DNA of 49,819 nucleotides from Chlorobiota bacterium. Its GTDB lineage: Bacteria; Bacteroidota; Bacteroidia; Bacteroidales; JAADJA01. Shown one piece after another: positions 24,453 to 34,299 of this stretch; position 1 is the first letter of the stretch, and each line of letters begins with the position of its first letter. The translations under genes were made by a program, and so were the position numbers. The DNA is taken from contig JAADJA010000152.1 in the NCBI GenBank assembly GCA_013151015.1, forward strand, positions 1 through 49,819. The letters run 5' to 3'. Below the pieces are notes generated by a model that saw nothing but the letters and a program-made list of their open reading frames with translations, did no database searches and was not told the origin of the DNA.

Positions 24453-24836
24453 TCACAATTGATTTGATTGCGTAAAATTAGAAAAATATTAGAGGGCTTT
24501 TAGAATTATTTTATACGGGAAACGCTTCCTTCTGATTTCTACCTTATTAATATTGGAAAAAGTTTTATGTTTTTTTCATATCCGGTCTATTCCATCAAAA
24601 CCCCAAGCTTTCATTTTATCTTTTTTCATATAATGTTCTGTGGTCAATTATACAAATTTGCAAATCTTTGCCTTGACTTTATATAAATACATGAAAATTA
24701 TTAAAAGCAAAAGACAATGAAAAAGCAGGTGTCGAGATATTTGTGGGATTGGAAGCTTTGACCAATACAACAATATAAATGTTGTCCCACTTTTCGCTGT
24801 GGAAATTGTTTTGGATTTATAATGTAAACCTATTTC
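24453..24836. other. AT-rich intergenic region upstream of recJ
   Basis: No family-recognisable gene. The plus strand contains a promoter-like stretch (TTGACTTTATATAAATAC at about 24673) followed by a 14-codon frame at 24718-24762 (MKKQVSRYLWDWKL) that stops early and may be chance or a decayed gene start. Confidence 0.4.
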
Positions 24837-26078
24837 TTAAAACGTAGTCCGCATGGCTTCCACAGGGTCAAGGCGGGAGGCAGAATACGAAGGGATGATG
24901 CCGGCCAAAAGGCCAATGCCGCCGGCAACGCCCATACCGATAATGATATTGTTGGCCGTGAGCTGCAAGGTGAAGGGGAAACTTTGCGATAATAGCACCA
25001 AAACATATACAATGAGCAGACCCATTGCGCCACCGAACAAGGAAAGGAAAAAAGACTCGAACAAAAACTGGAAGAGGATGAAAAAACGTTTTGCGCCCAA
25101 TGACATCTGAATCCCGATCTGGCTGGTGCGCTCCTTCACCGATACGAACATGATATTGGCAATCCCGAAACCGCCCACCAGCAATGAAAACCCTCCGACA
25201 ACCCAGCCCACAATACTGATAACACCAAATACCTGATCGAATCCCTGCGACAAAATGCTGGTTTCGTTGATGGCAAAACTATCTTCGGCCTTGGGTTTTA
25301 GTTTCCGTACCGAGCGCATGATCCCCGTGATTTCATCCCGCATCTCATCGTTGCTTATCCCCGGTTTGGCCCTTACGATTATGGAAGTCCCGATATTTTT
25401 CATGTCCACGTAGTTCCTGGCAAAGTTCACCGGGATAAAAACCTGCTCATCGGGAGAATCCCCGAACATATTTTCCCCTTCCTTTTTCATTACGCCGATA
25501 ACTTTCAGTTTACTGCCAAATATTTTCACGTCACGGTTAATGGGATCAAGGCCCTCATAAAGTTCCTTGGCGATACTTTCGCCAATGATGGCCACGTTAC
25601 GCCCATTTTGTGATTCAAGGGCCGTAAAGTACCTTCCATCCGAAAGGTTAAAGGGCATCACCCGGTAATAATCATGCGAAACAGCAGTAATATTGGTGTT
25701 CTCGATACTGTTGTTTTTATATTTGAGCGTGCGGCTAACCTTGAACATAAAGCAACTGGCATCTGCCGTTATGCTCCGTTTCTCTATTTCCCTTAATTCC
25801 TTTAATGAAGTTTCCGGCCTCCTGAAATACTTCCACCAGGGATAATCGCCACCCATTGCCCAGGGCCATTTCTGGACAAACAAAACATTCTCCCCCAATT
25901 CATCAAGACTGGAGCGGATGGCAATTTCCATGGAATCGAAAATGGTAAGTACCGAAATCACGGAAAAAATCCCGATGGTAATACCCAACAATGAAAGCAG
26001 GGTACGTACCTTGTTCACGATCACCGATTGGAATGCAAATCCAAAACTTTCCCTTAATAATTTCAGAAATATCTTCAT
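24837..26078 (-). CDS. ABC transporter permease of MacB/FtsX type
   Basis: A 413-residue membrane protein with the four-helix MacB layout: TM1 near 20-40 (TLLSLLGITIGIFSVISVL), a large periplasmic MacB_PCD domain of about 230 residues (including SDGRYFTALESQNGRNVAIIG), and three C-terminal TM helices. The helices are linked by the coupling segment SVKERTSQIGIQMSLGAKR and end in the SRLDPVEAMRTTF motif. MacB-type proteins do not move substrate through the membrane themselves but transmit ATP-driven motion to periplasmic partners. No ATPase or membrane-fusion partner is adjacent, so it is an orphan permease in this window. Function could be lipoprotein release, efflux or signalling. Confidence 0.88.
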   Translation of the reverse strand: MKIFLKLLRESFGFAFQSVIVNKVRTLLSLLGITIGIFSVISVLTIFDSMEIAIRSSLDELGENVLFVQKWPWAMGGDYPWWKYFRRPETSLKELREIEKRSITADASCFMFKVSRTLKYKNNSIENTNITAVSHDYYRVMPFNLSDGRYFTALESQNGRNVAIIGESIAKELYEGLDPINRDVKIFGSKLKVIGVMKKEGENMFGDSPDEQVFIPVNFARNYVDMKNIGTSIIVRAKPGISNDEMRDEITGIMRSVRKLKPKAEDSFAINETSILSQGFDQVFGVISIVGWVVGGFSLLVGGFGIANIMFVSVKERTSQIGIQMSLGAKRFFILFQFLFESFFLSLFGGAMGLLIVYVLVLLSQSFPFTLQLTANNIIIGMGVAGGIGLLAGIIPSYSASRLDPVEAMRTTF

Positions 26079-26198
26079 AGATGTAAAAGACGAAATAATT
26101 GTGTAAAAATAACAAAATACCCATCAACTTATAAATGATTTTAATTGTTACTTTGTAAAACTTTTATTTCAAACAAATATTTAATGCTTTTTGTAAAA

Positions 26199-27713
26199 AT
26201 GAAACGTATCCAAAGTGCCTTGATTTCAGTTTTTCACAAGGACGGTCTTGATGAAATCGTAAGCTTGCTCAATGATTTGAACGTAACAATTTACTCGACC
26301 GGGGGAACATGGGATTTTATCAGCAAAATGGGCATTACTGCCGAAAAGGTGGAAGACCTTACCTCCCACCCTTCCATTCTTGGTGGACGTGTAAAAACGT
26401 TGCATCCAAAGGTATTTGGCGGGATTCTAAGTCGCCGTGGCCATGACGGCGATGTGGGGCAATTGAAGGAATATGACATCCCGGAAATCGATCTTGTAAT
26501 CGTTGATCTCTATCCCTTTGAAAAAACAGTTGCCGGTACCGATAACGAAAGCGAGATCATCGAAAAAATCGACATCGGCGGCATTTCACTTATCCGGGCA
26601 GCGGCAAAGAATTTCAAGGATGTTGTTGTAATCCCGTCCGTGGACCAATATGGGGAATTGGTTTCCCTTCTCAAAAAAAAAAACGGAAGTACCGATTTGG
26701 AAGACCGAAAGTATTTTGCCATGCAGGCTTTCAATGTTTCATCGCATTACGATACGACCATCTTTAAGTATTTTGATGGCAATAACCTAACTGCTTTTAA
26801 ACAAAGTGTCCTCAAATCGAATGTTTTGCGTTATGGCGAAAACCCACATCAAAGAGGGCTGTTTTATGGTGAGTTGAACGAAGTGTTCGATCAGTTGCAC
26901 GGCAAGGCCATCTCTTACAATAACCTTGGTGATCTGGATGCCGCAATCAACCTTATCGAAGAATTTAATGAAACCACATTTGCCATTTTGAAACACAGCA
27001 ATGCCTGTGGGATCGCAAGCCGGCCTAAACTTATCGATGCCTGGAAAGGTGCACTGGCAGGCGACCCGGTTTCGGCTTTTGGCGGTGTGCTTATCACCAA
27101 CGAAAGCATTGATGAAGAAAGCGCTGTTGAAATCAATAAACTGTTTTTTGAAATCATCCTTGCACCCGGGTATTCCGAAAAAGCACTCGAAATCCTGAAA
27201 TCCAAAAAAAACAGGATAATTTTGCTGAAGAAATCCTACAGTTTCCCAAAGAAGCAATTCCGGTCGTTGTTAAATGGCGTGATCGAACAAGACAAGGACT
27301 TGAAAATTGAGTCGAAAAATGATATGAAAACCGTGACAAAATTATCTCCCACTGACCAGCAGATAAATGATTTGGTCTTTGCCAATAAGGTTGTGAAACA
27401 CACAAAATCCAACACCATAGTGCTGGCAAAAAACAATCAGTTGTGTGCAAGCGGCGTGGGGCAAACTTCAAGGGTGGATGCCTTGAAACAAGCCATTGTA
27501 AAAGCCGGGGAATTTGGTTTTGACCTGAATGGTGCCGTGATGGCTTCCGATGCGTTTTTCCCATTTGCCGATTCGGTTGAGATAGCACATTCGGCAGGGA
27601 TCACTTCGGTGATACAGCCGGGGGGATCCATCAGGGACAAGGATTCCATAAAGTTTTGTGACGATAATAACATGAGCATGGTATTTACCGGGATAAGGCA
27701 TTTTAAACATTAA
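26199..27713 (+). CDS. purH: Bifunctional AICAR transformylase / IMP cyclohydrolase
   Basis: A 504-residue enzyme for the last two steps of purine synthesis: formyl transfer to AICAR from 10-formyl-THF, then ring closure to IMP. The N-terminal cyclohydrolase (MGS-like) domain shows SVFHKDGL, TGGTWDFI and HPSILGGRVKTLHPK. The transformylase domain has RYGENPHQ, KHSNACGIA, DPVSAFGG and the C-terminal SDAFFPFADSVE, HSAGITSVIQPGGSIRD and FTGIRHFKH. I chose the ATG at 26199 (MKRIQSALISVF) because family homology begins there. Somewhat shorter than the E. coli enzyme. The next genes are mreBCD, an order shared with other Bacteroidota. Confidence 0.95.
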   Translation: MKRIQSALISVFHKDGLDEIVSLLNDLNVTIYSTGGTWDFISKMGITAEKVEDLTSHPSILGGRVKTLHPKVFGGILSRRGHDGDVGQLKEYDIPEIDLVIVDLYPFEKTVAGTDNESEIIEKIDIGGISLIRAAAKNFKDVVVIPSVDQYGELVSLLKKKNGSTDLEDRKYFAMQAFNVSSHYDTTIFKYFDGNNLTAFKQSVLKSNVLRYGENPHQRGLFYGELNEVFDQLHGKAISYNNLGDLDAAINLIEEFNETTFAILKHSNACGIASRPKLIDAWKGALAGDPVSAFGGVLITNESIDEESAVEINKLFFEIILAPGYSEKALEILKSKKNRIILLKKSYSFPKKQFRSLLNGVIEQDKDLKIESKNDMKTVTKLSPTDQQINDLVFANKVVKHTKSNTIVLAKNNQLCASGVGQTSRVDALKQAIVKAGEFGFDLNGAVMASDAFFPFADSVEIAHSAGITSVIQPGGSIRDKDSIKFCDDNNMSMVFTGIRHFKH

Positions 27714-28040
27714 GTATTTGTTTCTCGTTTTTTATTGACAAACAGGGTATTTTATTGGTACATTTACCGCATTCATTGAAACAGTTTTCATTTAATTCAA
27801 TATAAGTAAGTTGTAGTTTTAAAAGCATTTGTAAATACTATGGTAGAATTTGGCAAAAATCAACAAAACGAATTCCATCACTCCCCTCTCAGAGAGGGGT
27901 AGGCCTGCTCGCCGTACAAAACTTTGGCAAGCGGGGGTGTGTCATGAAAAAACCATTCATTTTTTTGATTTTTGTTAACAAACAATCGAATAATTGAATT
28001 AGCGACAATATTTTTTTTAACAAACTAATAACCAACAAAC
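27714..28040. other. Intergenic region between purH and mreB
   Basis: No coding frame. It contains a CCCCTCTC/GAGAGGGG hairpin (27883-27899) with a GC-rich tail to about 27942, and then 100 bases of very AT-rich DNA before mreB in which the mreB promoter presumably lies; no exact TAnnTTTG box is evident. Confidence 0.5.
27881..27942. repeat. CCCCTCTC/GAGAGGGG dispersed repeat unit
   Basis: Perfect eight-base stem centred on one A (27883-27899), followed by AGGCCTGCTCGCC and, at the far end, GCGGGGGTGTG. Flanks are AT-rich, so the unit stands out as an island of GC. It resembles a common intergenic repeat type of Bacteroidota. Confidence 0.55.
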
Positions 28041-29063
28041 ATGGGCCTTTTTTCTTTTTTTACCAAAGAGATAGCAATTGACCTCGGGACAGCCAACACA
28101 GTAATAATTTTCAACGACAAGGTTGTGGTTGACGAACCTTCCATAGTTGCCCTGGAACGAAATACCGGACGCATTATCGCCGTGGGGAAAAAAGCGATGA
28201 TGATGCACGGAAAAACCCACGAAAACATTAAAACAATCCGTCCTTTACGGGATGGGGTAATCGCTGACTTCCAATCGGCCGAATATATGATCAGGGAACT
28301 GATAAAAATGATTTGGCCAAAAAAGCCCCTGTTCATGCCGGGCCTGAAAATGGTCATTTGCATCCCTTCGGGAATCACGGAAGTGGAAGAACGGGCCGTA
28401 AAAGACTCAGCCGAGCAAGCCGGTGCCAAAGAGGTCAAATTGATCCACGAGCCCATGGCAGCAGCTATCGGTATCGGTATTGATGTGATGGAGCCTACGG
28501 GGAACATGATAATCGACATTGGCGGTGGCACCAGCGAAATTGCCGTAATTGCCCTGGGCGGGATAGTGAACAATAAATCCATCCGTATTGCCGGTGACGA
28601 TTTCAACAGCGATATTGAAGAGTATATGCGCAAGCAGCACAATATCAATATTGGTGAACGGACTGCTGAAAGGATCAAGATGGAGGTGGGCGCCGCAATG
28701 ACAGAGATTGACAACCCTCCCGACGACTATGCCGTTCATGGAAGGGACATGCTTACGGGCATTCCCAAGGAAATCAAGGTGAATTATGCCGAAATTGCCC
28801 ATTGCCTCGATAAGTCCATCAGCAAAATAGAAGCTGCCGTTTTACATGCGCTTGAACTCACGCCTCCCGAACTGTCTGCCGATATTTTCATGACCGGTAT
28901 CTACCTGGCCGGCGGCGGTTCCATGCTGCGCGGCCTTGACAAACGCCTGCACCTGAAAACCAAATTGCCGGTACATGTTGCCGAAGACCCGTTGAGGGCC
29001 GTGGCAAGGGGAACAGGCATCGCATTGAAAAACTTTGACAAATTTACATTTCTTATTAAGTAA
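28041..29063 (+). CDS. mreB: Rod shape-determining protein MreB
   Basis: A 340-residue bacterial actin. Phosphate 1 motif IAIDLGTANTVIIF lies near residue 10, the connect and phosphate 2 region NMIIDIGGGTSEIAVIAL near 155, and the adenosine motif MTGIYLAGGGSMLRGLDKRL near 285. FFTKEIAID at the N-terminus and KLIHEPMAAAIGIG are also family signatures. MreB filaments on the inner face of the membrane direct elongation-mode peptidoglycan synthesis with MreC, MreD, RodA and PBP2. Length is normal. It is followed by mreC after an unusually long 263-base gap that contains a REP-like unit, so the two may not share a simple polycistronic message. Confidence 0.96.
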   Translation: MGLFSFFTKEIAIDLGTANTVIIFNDKVVVDEPSIVALERNTGRIIAVGKKAMMMHGKTHENIKTIRPLRDGVIADFQSAEYMIRELIKMIWPKKPLFMPGLKMVICIPSGITEVEERAVKDSAEQAGAKEVKLIHEPMAAAIGIGIDVMEPTGNMIIDIGGGTSEIAVIALGGIVNNKSIRIAGDDFNSDIEEYMRKQHNINIGERTAERIKMEVGAAMTEIDNPPDDYAVHGRDMLTGIPKEIKVNYAEIAHCLDKSISKIEAAVLHALELTPPELSADIFMTGIYLAGGGSMLRGLDKRLHLKTKLPVHVAEDPLRAVARGTGIALKNFDKFTFLIK

Positions 29064-29080
29064 ATCGAAGACCCTTATAA

Positions 29081-29103
29081 TAATATCGCACCGATGGTGC
29101 TAA
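29081..29103. repeat. REP-like unit between mreB and mreC
   Basis: AATATCGCACC-GAT-GGTGC (perfect five-base stem at 29088-29100) followed by TAAAGGC. It is related to the arms at 3771-3793 and 3898-3921. The rest of the 263-base gap shows no gene. Confidence 0.6.
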
Positions 29104-29326
29104 AGGCATACAAAAATAAGATCACAGAAGCAGAGGTTCAAAATTTTGGCAGAAAAAAATCCGTTGAAGTGCCACCTTGCTTCACCATAGCTTTGCGAAG
29201 GCACAGTAGGCAAGATATTATAAACCACAAACCCGGATACAAAACCGTAACTTTGCAAGCAAGTTGTTAAACAGGACAATGAACCTATTGTTTACACATT
29301 GAAAACAATATCAACAAAATAAAAAA

Positions 29327-30148
29327 GTGCGTCAACTTTTCTCCTATATACTAAAGCAATATTTCTTCTTTCTTTTTTTGTTGCTCGAAATATTTGCAGT
29401 ATCGCTAATTGTACAAAACAATTATCAGGGGGCTTCTTTTTATAATTCCACCAACAAGTTTACGGGTTCCATTTTTTCGACCTTTGATAATATCAATGCT
29501 TATTTTCACCTGAAAAAAGCCAATACGGAACTGGTGGAAGAAAATGCCATGTTGAGGAACCTTGTGGAAAGCTCATACATAAAGGGGGATTCCATCCGAA
29601 AAACCTATTCAAAAGATTCCCTTTATCAATTTATCGGGGCTAAGGTTATCAGCAACACCATAAACAAAAGAAAGAATTATTTGATGCTGGACAAAGGGAG
29701 CAAACATGGGATAAAAAAAGAAATGGGCGTGATTTCGCCCAAAGGGATACTGGGAACGGTAATTGAAGTTTCGGAAAATTACTCGACCGTGATGTCGGTT
29801 TTGCACATCAACAACAAAGTGAGCGCAAGGATAAAAAAGAACCGGCATATGGGGGGGATGATCTGGGACGGCAATAATTACCGAAAAGGCCTGCTCACCG
29901 ATATCCCAACACACGTAAACCTGGTAAAAGGGGATACGGTTATCACGAGTGGCAATTCCCATGTTTTCCCCGAAGGGATAGAAATCGGCATTGTGGAAGA
30001 ATACCTGCGGAAACCCGGTGATAAATTCAATACGGCCATCATTGATTATTCGGTGGATTACAATAATCTGTTTTATGCCTATATCATCACGAACCTTAAG
30101 AGAGACGAAATTGAACAATTGGATAGTTTGGTAAACAATGAGGAATAG
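29327..30148 (+). CDS. mreC: Rod shape-determining protein MreC
   Basis: A 273-residue protein starting at GTG. One TM helix near residues 12-32 (FFLFLLLEIFAVSLIV), then a coiled coil (AYFHLKKANTELVEENAMLRN split across residues 60-80), then the two-lobed MreC beta domain. Family motifs include NYLMLDKGSKHGIKKEMGV, GILGTVIEV, LTDIPTHVNLVKGDTVITSG and FPEGIEIGIVEEY. It is the periplasmic scaffold linking MreB to the wall-synthesis enzymes. It overlaps mreD by 11 bases, indicating translational coupling. Confidence 0.93.
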   Translation: MRQLFSYILKQYFFFLFLLLEIFAVSLIVQNNYQGASFYNSTNKFTGSIFSTFDNINAYFHLKKANTELVEENAMLRNLVESSYIKGDSIRKTYSKDSLYQFIGAKVISNTINKRKNYLMLDKGSKHGIKKEMGVISPKGILGTVIEVSENYSTVMSVLHINNKVSARIKKNRHMGGMIWDGNNYRKGLLTDIPTHVNLVKGDTVITSGNSHVFPEGIEIGIVEEYLRKPGDKFNTAIIDYSVDYNNLFYAYIITNLKRDEIEQLDSLVNNEE

Positions 30149-30650
30149 CCTGCTGATAAATATCATCCGTTTTTTAATATTGGTCCCTGTTCAGGTATTG
30201 ATACTGAACAACATCAATTTTAGTGGTTATATCAACCCTTATCTGTACGTCTATTTTATCCTGCTGCTCCCTTTTGAAATCCCGGGATGGCTACTGCTTT
30301 TTTCGGCATTTGCAATGGGCTATGGAATCGATCTTTTTTCGCATACGCCGGGGCTCCATACAGCCGCAACCGTCCTGATGGCCTTTTCCAGGCCACTGGT
30401 GATAAGGAGCGTAGGGTCAAGGAAAGATTATGAAAGCGGCATGCAGCCCAACATCAGGGACATGGGGATAGTTTGGTTCCTTACCTATTCTGTTATTTTA
30501 ATCTTCATCCATCATTTGGCATTCTTTTACCTTGAGGTTTTCCGCTTTTCCAATTTCTTCGATACGGCGGAAAGGGCCATTTTCAGTACTGTATTTACGC
30601 TCATTTTTGTAATTATTGCCCAATATTTATTTGGGGGCAGGTCCAAATAG
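30138..30650 (+). CDS. mreD: Rod shape-determining protein MreD
   Basis: A 170-residue integral membrane protein with about five TM segments (FLILVPVQVLILNNI, YFILLLPFEIPGWLLLFSAF, TVLMAFSRPLVI and others). The GYGIDLFSHTPGLHTAATVL stretch is the family signature. It is the membrane component of the elongasome. The gene starts inside the end of mreC. In most Bacteroidota the next genes are mrdA (PBP2) and rodA; here the next gene is a sensor kinase 142 bases on, so the operon seems to end with mreD. Confidence 0.9.
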   Translation: MRNSLLINIIRFLILVPVQVLILNNINFSGYINPYLYVYFILLLPFEIPGWLLLFSAFAMGYGIDLFSHTPGLHTAATVLMAFSRPLVIRSVGSRKDYESGMQPNIRDMGIVWFLTYSVILIFIHHLAFFYLEVFRFSNFFDTAERAIFSTVFTLIFVIIAQYLFGGRSK

Positions 30651-30792
30651 TATTTTCCCGGGACAAACTTTTGTTCCATCTTATCAAAGATTATTTCCTG
30701 CCTTTCCACATTTTTTCATATATTTATCCCCTGAAAGAAAAAACCCAAAGCCTTTTTTGATTTTTTTGAAATAAATTGCTGATTCTTTAGCC

Positions 30793-33700
30793 ATGGATTT
30801 TACTGATTTATCAAAAAAAGAACTTCTCGGCCTTGTTCGGGAACTAGAGCTAAAACTGGGAAATTCAGCAGTTCAGAAACCTTCCACGGAAAACAAGCAT
30901 TCCGAATTCTTTGACAATGCCCCCGATATGTTTTTCTCGATAGACCCCAAAGGGAAAGTGCTTTCGGTAAACCCATACGGCGCCAACAACCTGGGGTATT
31001 CCGGGGAAGAGCTTATCGGTCAATCCGTTTGGAAGGTGGTGCACAAAGATGATTTGGATTATGTAAAAAGCAGGATCCGGGAAATACTTAAAGGCAAAAC
31101 AGCCAAAAGCGAGCTGGAATTCAGGAAAATAAAAAAAGACGGAACGGTTATTTTTGTGCACGAACACACCCAACTTATTTTCAACGACGACAGAAGCATA
31201 AAGGAAATCTTGATTATTTGCCGCGACATTACTTCCCGGAAGGAAGTTGAAACCATCCTGAAATCGGAAGAAGAGAAATACCGTACCCTTACCAACAATT
31301 TGAACGTTGGCATTTACCGGAGCACTACTGATACCGATGGTCATTTTATTGAAGCCAACCCCGCCTTGGTCAATATGCTGGGCTATAAGGACAAAGCCGA
31401 ATTGCTACAAGTGAACATTGCCGATATTTATGCGGATACCAAAGGGAGGAAAGAGTTCATTGATGCCATAAAAGAAAAAGGTTTTGTGAAAAACATGGAA
31501 ATCGCTTTACTGAAAAATGACAAAACAAAATTTGCCGGAAAAATCTCAACGGTCCTGATAAAAGGCAATAAAGGCAAGGGGTTGTATTACGATGGCATCA
31601 TTGAAGATATCAGTAACCTGAAGTACGCAGAAAAAAGCGTACAAAAGAAAAACCAGTTCCTTCACAGCATAATCGAATCGCTTACGCACCCGTTTTATGT
31701 CATCAATGTGGATGACTATACGATTGAAATAGCCAATTCGGCAGCCACCAAAACAAAGGGTGAAAGAGAAAACACCTGTTTTGCCCTCATCCATAACAAT
31801 GATGCGCCTTGCCACAAGAAAAACGAAACTTGCCCCATTACCGAAATAAGGAAAACAGGAAAACCCTTTTCAGTTGAGCACCAGCATTTGGACAAGGCCG
31901 GCAAAATACGTTTTTATGAAGTCAATGCTTTCCCCATATTTGATGAAAACCATCAATTGAAACAAATTATCGAATATACCATTGATATAACGAACAAGAA
32001 AATTTCCGAAAAGACCCTGAAACACCGCGAAGAACAATACAAAGTTCTCTTTCAAATGGCACCCGTGGGAATTGTTATGGAAAACCAGGATGGGGTGATC
32101 ATGGATGCAAACCCAGCCTATTGTAAATCGGTCGGGTATAAACTTGAAGAATTGATCGGGCAGCATGTTTCCATTTTGGCCCATCCCGAAAACAAAAAGG
32201 AAGTGGAAGAAAACATAGCAGCGATACTCAATGGCAAGATACTAAAACATGTGAAGAAAAGCATCAATAAAAACGGTTCCATTGTTTATACCGAGCTACA
32301 CGAAAAACGAATTGAGCTCCCAAACGGGCTACCGGCCATATTATGTTTTGCAAGGGACATCACCAAGCAAAAAGAAGAACAGGACAAACTGATCGATCAA
32401 GAAAAAAAATTCAGGGACATTTACCACGCCTTCCCCGATATTTATTTCAAATCAGCCATTGGTGGTATTGTAAAAGAAATCAGTCCTTCGGTTGAAAAAA
32501 TCACGGGCTTTTCGGTCAAAGAGGTAATTGGGAAGCATTCGTCGCAGTTTTATTATTCCGATGATGATTGGGCAAACATCAAAAATGCGTTTGTGGAAAA
32601 CAAAGAGATAAAGGATTTCAATACCCGTTTAAAAACAAAAGATGGGGGATTTGTTCATTGTTCTTTTTCGGCCAGGATCAATTTCGATAATAAACACAAC
32701 CCGGTGGAAATTGAAGGTGTTTTGCGCGATATTACCGAAAGGGAAAAAGCCGACCTGGAAATACGGAAACTATCGAGGGTGGTGGAACAAAGCCCGGTCA
32801 TCGTAGTAATTACCGACCTGGACGGGGCCATTGAATATGTGAACCCAAAATTCAGTAAAGTTACAGGCTACGGAATTGAAGAGGTTGTCGGGAAAAACCC
32901 AAGGATACTGAAATCGGGCAATACAGACCCCGAAACCTATGAATCGCTCTGGGACACCATCACTTCAGGGAAAGAATGGTACGGCGAGTTTATGAACAAA
33001 AAGAAAAACGGCGATTTGTATTGGGAATCGGCAAACATTTTCCCCTTAAAAGACGAAACAGGAAAAATCACGCACTTTATCGCACAAAAGGAAGACATCA
33101 CCGCACGCAAAGAAATGGAACAGGATTTAATTGATGCAAGGGACAAGGCCGAAGAATCCGACAGTTTAAAATCGGCCTTCCTCGCCAATATGTCGCACGA
33201 AATCCGAACGCCAATGAATGCCATAATCGGGTTTTCCCAATTGCTTTCGGAACCCGGGAACCCACCCGACGAACAAAACCATTTTATCGAGCTTATCCAA
33301 AACAGTGGAAACGATTTGCTGGCGCTTATCAACGATATAATCGATATTTCAAAAATTGAGGCCGGACAGGTAAAGGTATTCAAATCAGATTATTTCATCG
33401 ACAACGTGCTCTCAGAACTCTACGATGTTTTTTCCGGGCTGCTAAAGACCAAAGGGAAAGAAGAAAAACTGGTATTAAATTATGAACGGCCCAAAAATGC
33501 GGGAAAAGCCATCATCTTTACCGACATCGAACGGTTCAGGCAAATCTTCACCAACCTTCTCAACAATGCCATAAAGTTCACCGATTCGGGAACCATTGAA
33601 TTTGGGTTCAAAATTGGAAAAGACAAGGGCAATAGCGTTTTTGAATTCTATGTATCCGACACGGGCATTGGGATAGAAAAAGACAAACAGGATATCATTT

Positions 33701-34299
33701 TCAACAGTTTCAGACAGGCAAACGATTCCAATACGCGATTGTACGGTGGCACCGGATTGGGACTTGCAATTACCAAAAAAATAGTGGAGTTGCTCGGGGG
33801 GGATATAAATGTCATTTCCGAAAGGGGAAAAGGCTCCACCTTCACTTTTACGCTTCCCAAAAGGGAAGAAAACACATCAAAATATTTTACAAGCCCAAAA
33901 ACCAAAATCAATAATCCATTGAAAAAGAACTTCAAATGGCAAGACAAGAACCTGCTCATTGTTGAAGATGACGATCAGGGCTTTTTGTTTTTTGAAAAGG
34001 TGTTCAAAAATACCGGGATACGGATTACAAGGGCGGTTTCAGGGCTGGAGGCCGTGAACCATTGCAAAACAAATTCATTCGATATTATCCTGATGGATAT
34101 CCAATTGCCCGAAATGGACGGACTGGAGGCCACAAGGTTGATAAAACTATCAAAGCCCCAAACCCCGATAATCGCACAAACTGCCTACGCCCTTTCGGGC
34201 GAAAAGGAAATCTGCATAAAAGCCGGCTGTGATGATTATATTTCAAAACCCATAAATATCCCTGGATTGATGGAGAAGATGGAGGGATTGTTGAAATAA
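30793..34299 (+). CDS. Soluble hybrid histidine kinase with six PAS domains and receiver
   Basis: A 1168-residue cytoplasmic sensor with no signal peptide or TM helix. Six PAS units run from about 35 to 780, recognisable by repeats of the PAS pattern (ENAPDMFF-like starts, NPYGANNLGYSGEELIG, and endings such as RDIT). The third PAS has C329, H334, C340 and C347, a possible metal or haem site. The kinase core has the phospho-accepting His802 in SHEIRTPMNAIIGFS, the N-box NLLNNAIKFTDSG, DTGIGIEKDKQ and GGTGLGLAITKKI. The receiver at about 1055-1168 has Asp1102 in LMDIQLPEMDG, with T (AQTAY) and K (YISKPI) conserved. There is no HPt or DNA-binding output, so a separate phosphotransfer partner is expected. 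The promoter is not obvious. Confidence 0.92.
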   Translation: MDFTDLSKKELLGLVRELELKLGNSAVQKPSTENKHSEFFDNAPDMFFSIDPKGKVLSVNPYGANNLGYSGEELIGQSVWKVVHKDDLDYVKSRIREILKGKTAKSELEFRKIKKDGTVIFVHEHTQLIFNDDRSIKEILIICRDITSRKEVETILKSEEEKYRTLTNNLNVGIYRSTTDTDGHFIEANPALVNMLGYKDKAELLQVNIADIYADTKGRKEFIDAIKEKGFVKNMEIALLKNDKTKFAGKISTVLIKGNKGKGLYYDGIIEDISNLKYAEKSVQKKNQFLHSIIESLTHPFYVINVDDYTIEIANSAATKTKGERENTCFALIHNNDAPCHKKNETCPITEIRKTGKPFSVEHQHLDKAGKIRFYEVNAFPIFDENHQLKQIIEYTIDITNKKISEKTLKHREEQYKVLFQMAPVGIVMENQDGVIMDANPAYCKSVGYKLEELIGQHVSILAHPENKKEVEENIAAILNGKILKHVKKSINKNGSIVYTELHEKRIELPNGLPAILCFARDITKQKEEQDKLIDQEKKFRDIYHAFPDIYFKSAIGGIVKEISPSVEKITGFSVKEVIGKHSSQFYYSDDDWANIKNAFVENKEIKDFNTRLKTKDGGFVHCSFSARINFDNKHNPVEIEGVLRDITEREKADLEIRKLSRVVEQSPVIVVITDLDGAIEYVNPKFSKVTGYGIEEVVGKNPRILKSGNTDPETYESLWDTITSGKEWYGEFMNKKKNGDLYWESANIFPLKDETGKITHFIAQKEDITARKEMEQDLIDARDKAEESDSLKSAFLANMSHEIRTPMNAIIGFSQLLSEPGNPPDEQNHFIELIQNSGNDLLALINDIIDISKIEAGQVKVFKSDYFIDNVLSELYDVFSGLLKTKGKEEKLVLNYERPKNAGKAIIFTDIERFRQIFTNLLNNAIKFTDSGTIEFGFKIGKDKGNSVFEFYVSDTGIGIEKDKQDIIFNSFRQANDSNTRLYGGTGLGLAITKKIVELLGGDINVISERGKGSTFTFTLPKREENTSKYFTSPKTKINNPLKKNFKWQDKNLLIVEDDDQGFLFFEKVFKNTGIRITRAVSGLEAVNHCKTNSFDIILMDIQLPEMDGLEATRLIKLSKPQTPIIAQTAYALSGEKEICIKAGCDDYISKPINIPGLMEKMEGLLK

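Noticed and set aside
24718-24762. 14-codon frame preceded by promoter-like sequence
   Set aside because: Too short and without any recognised match; mentioned only in the gap description.
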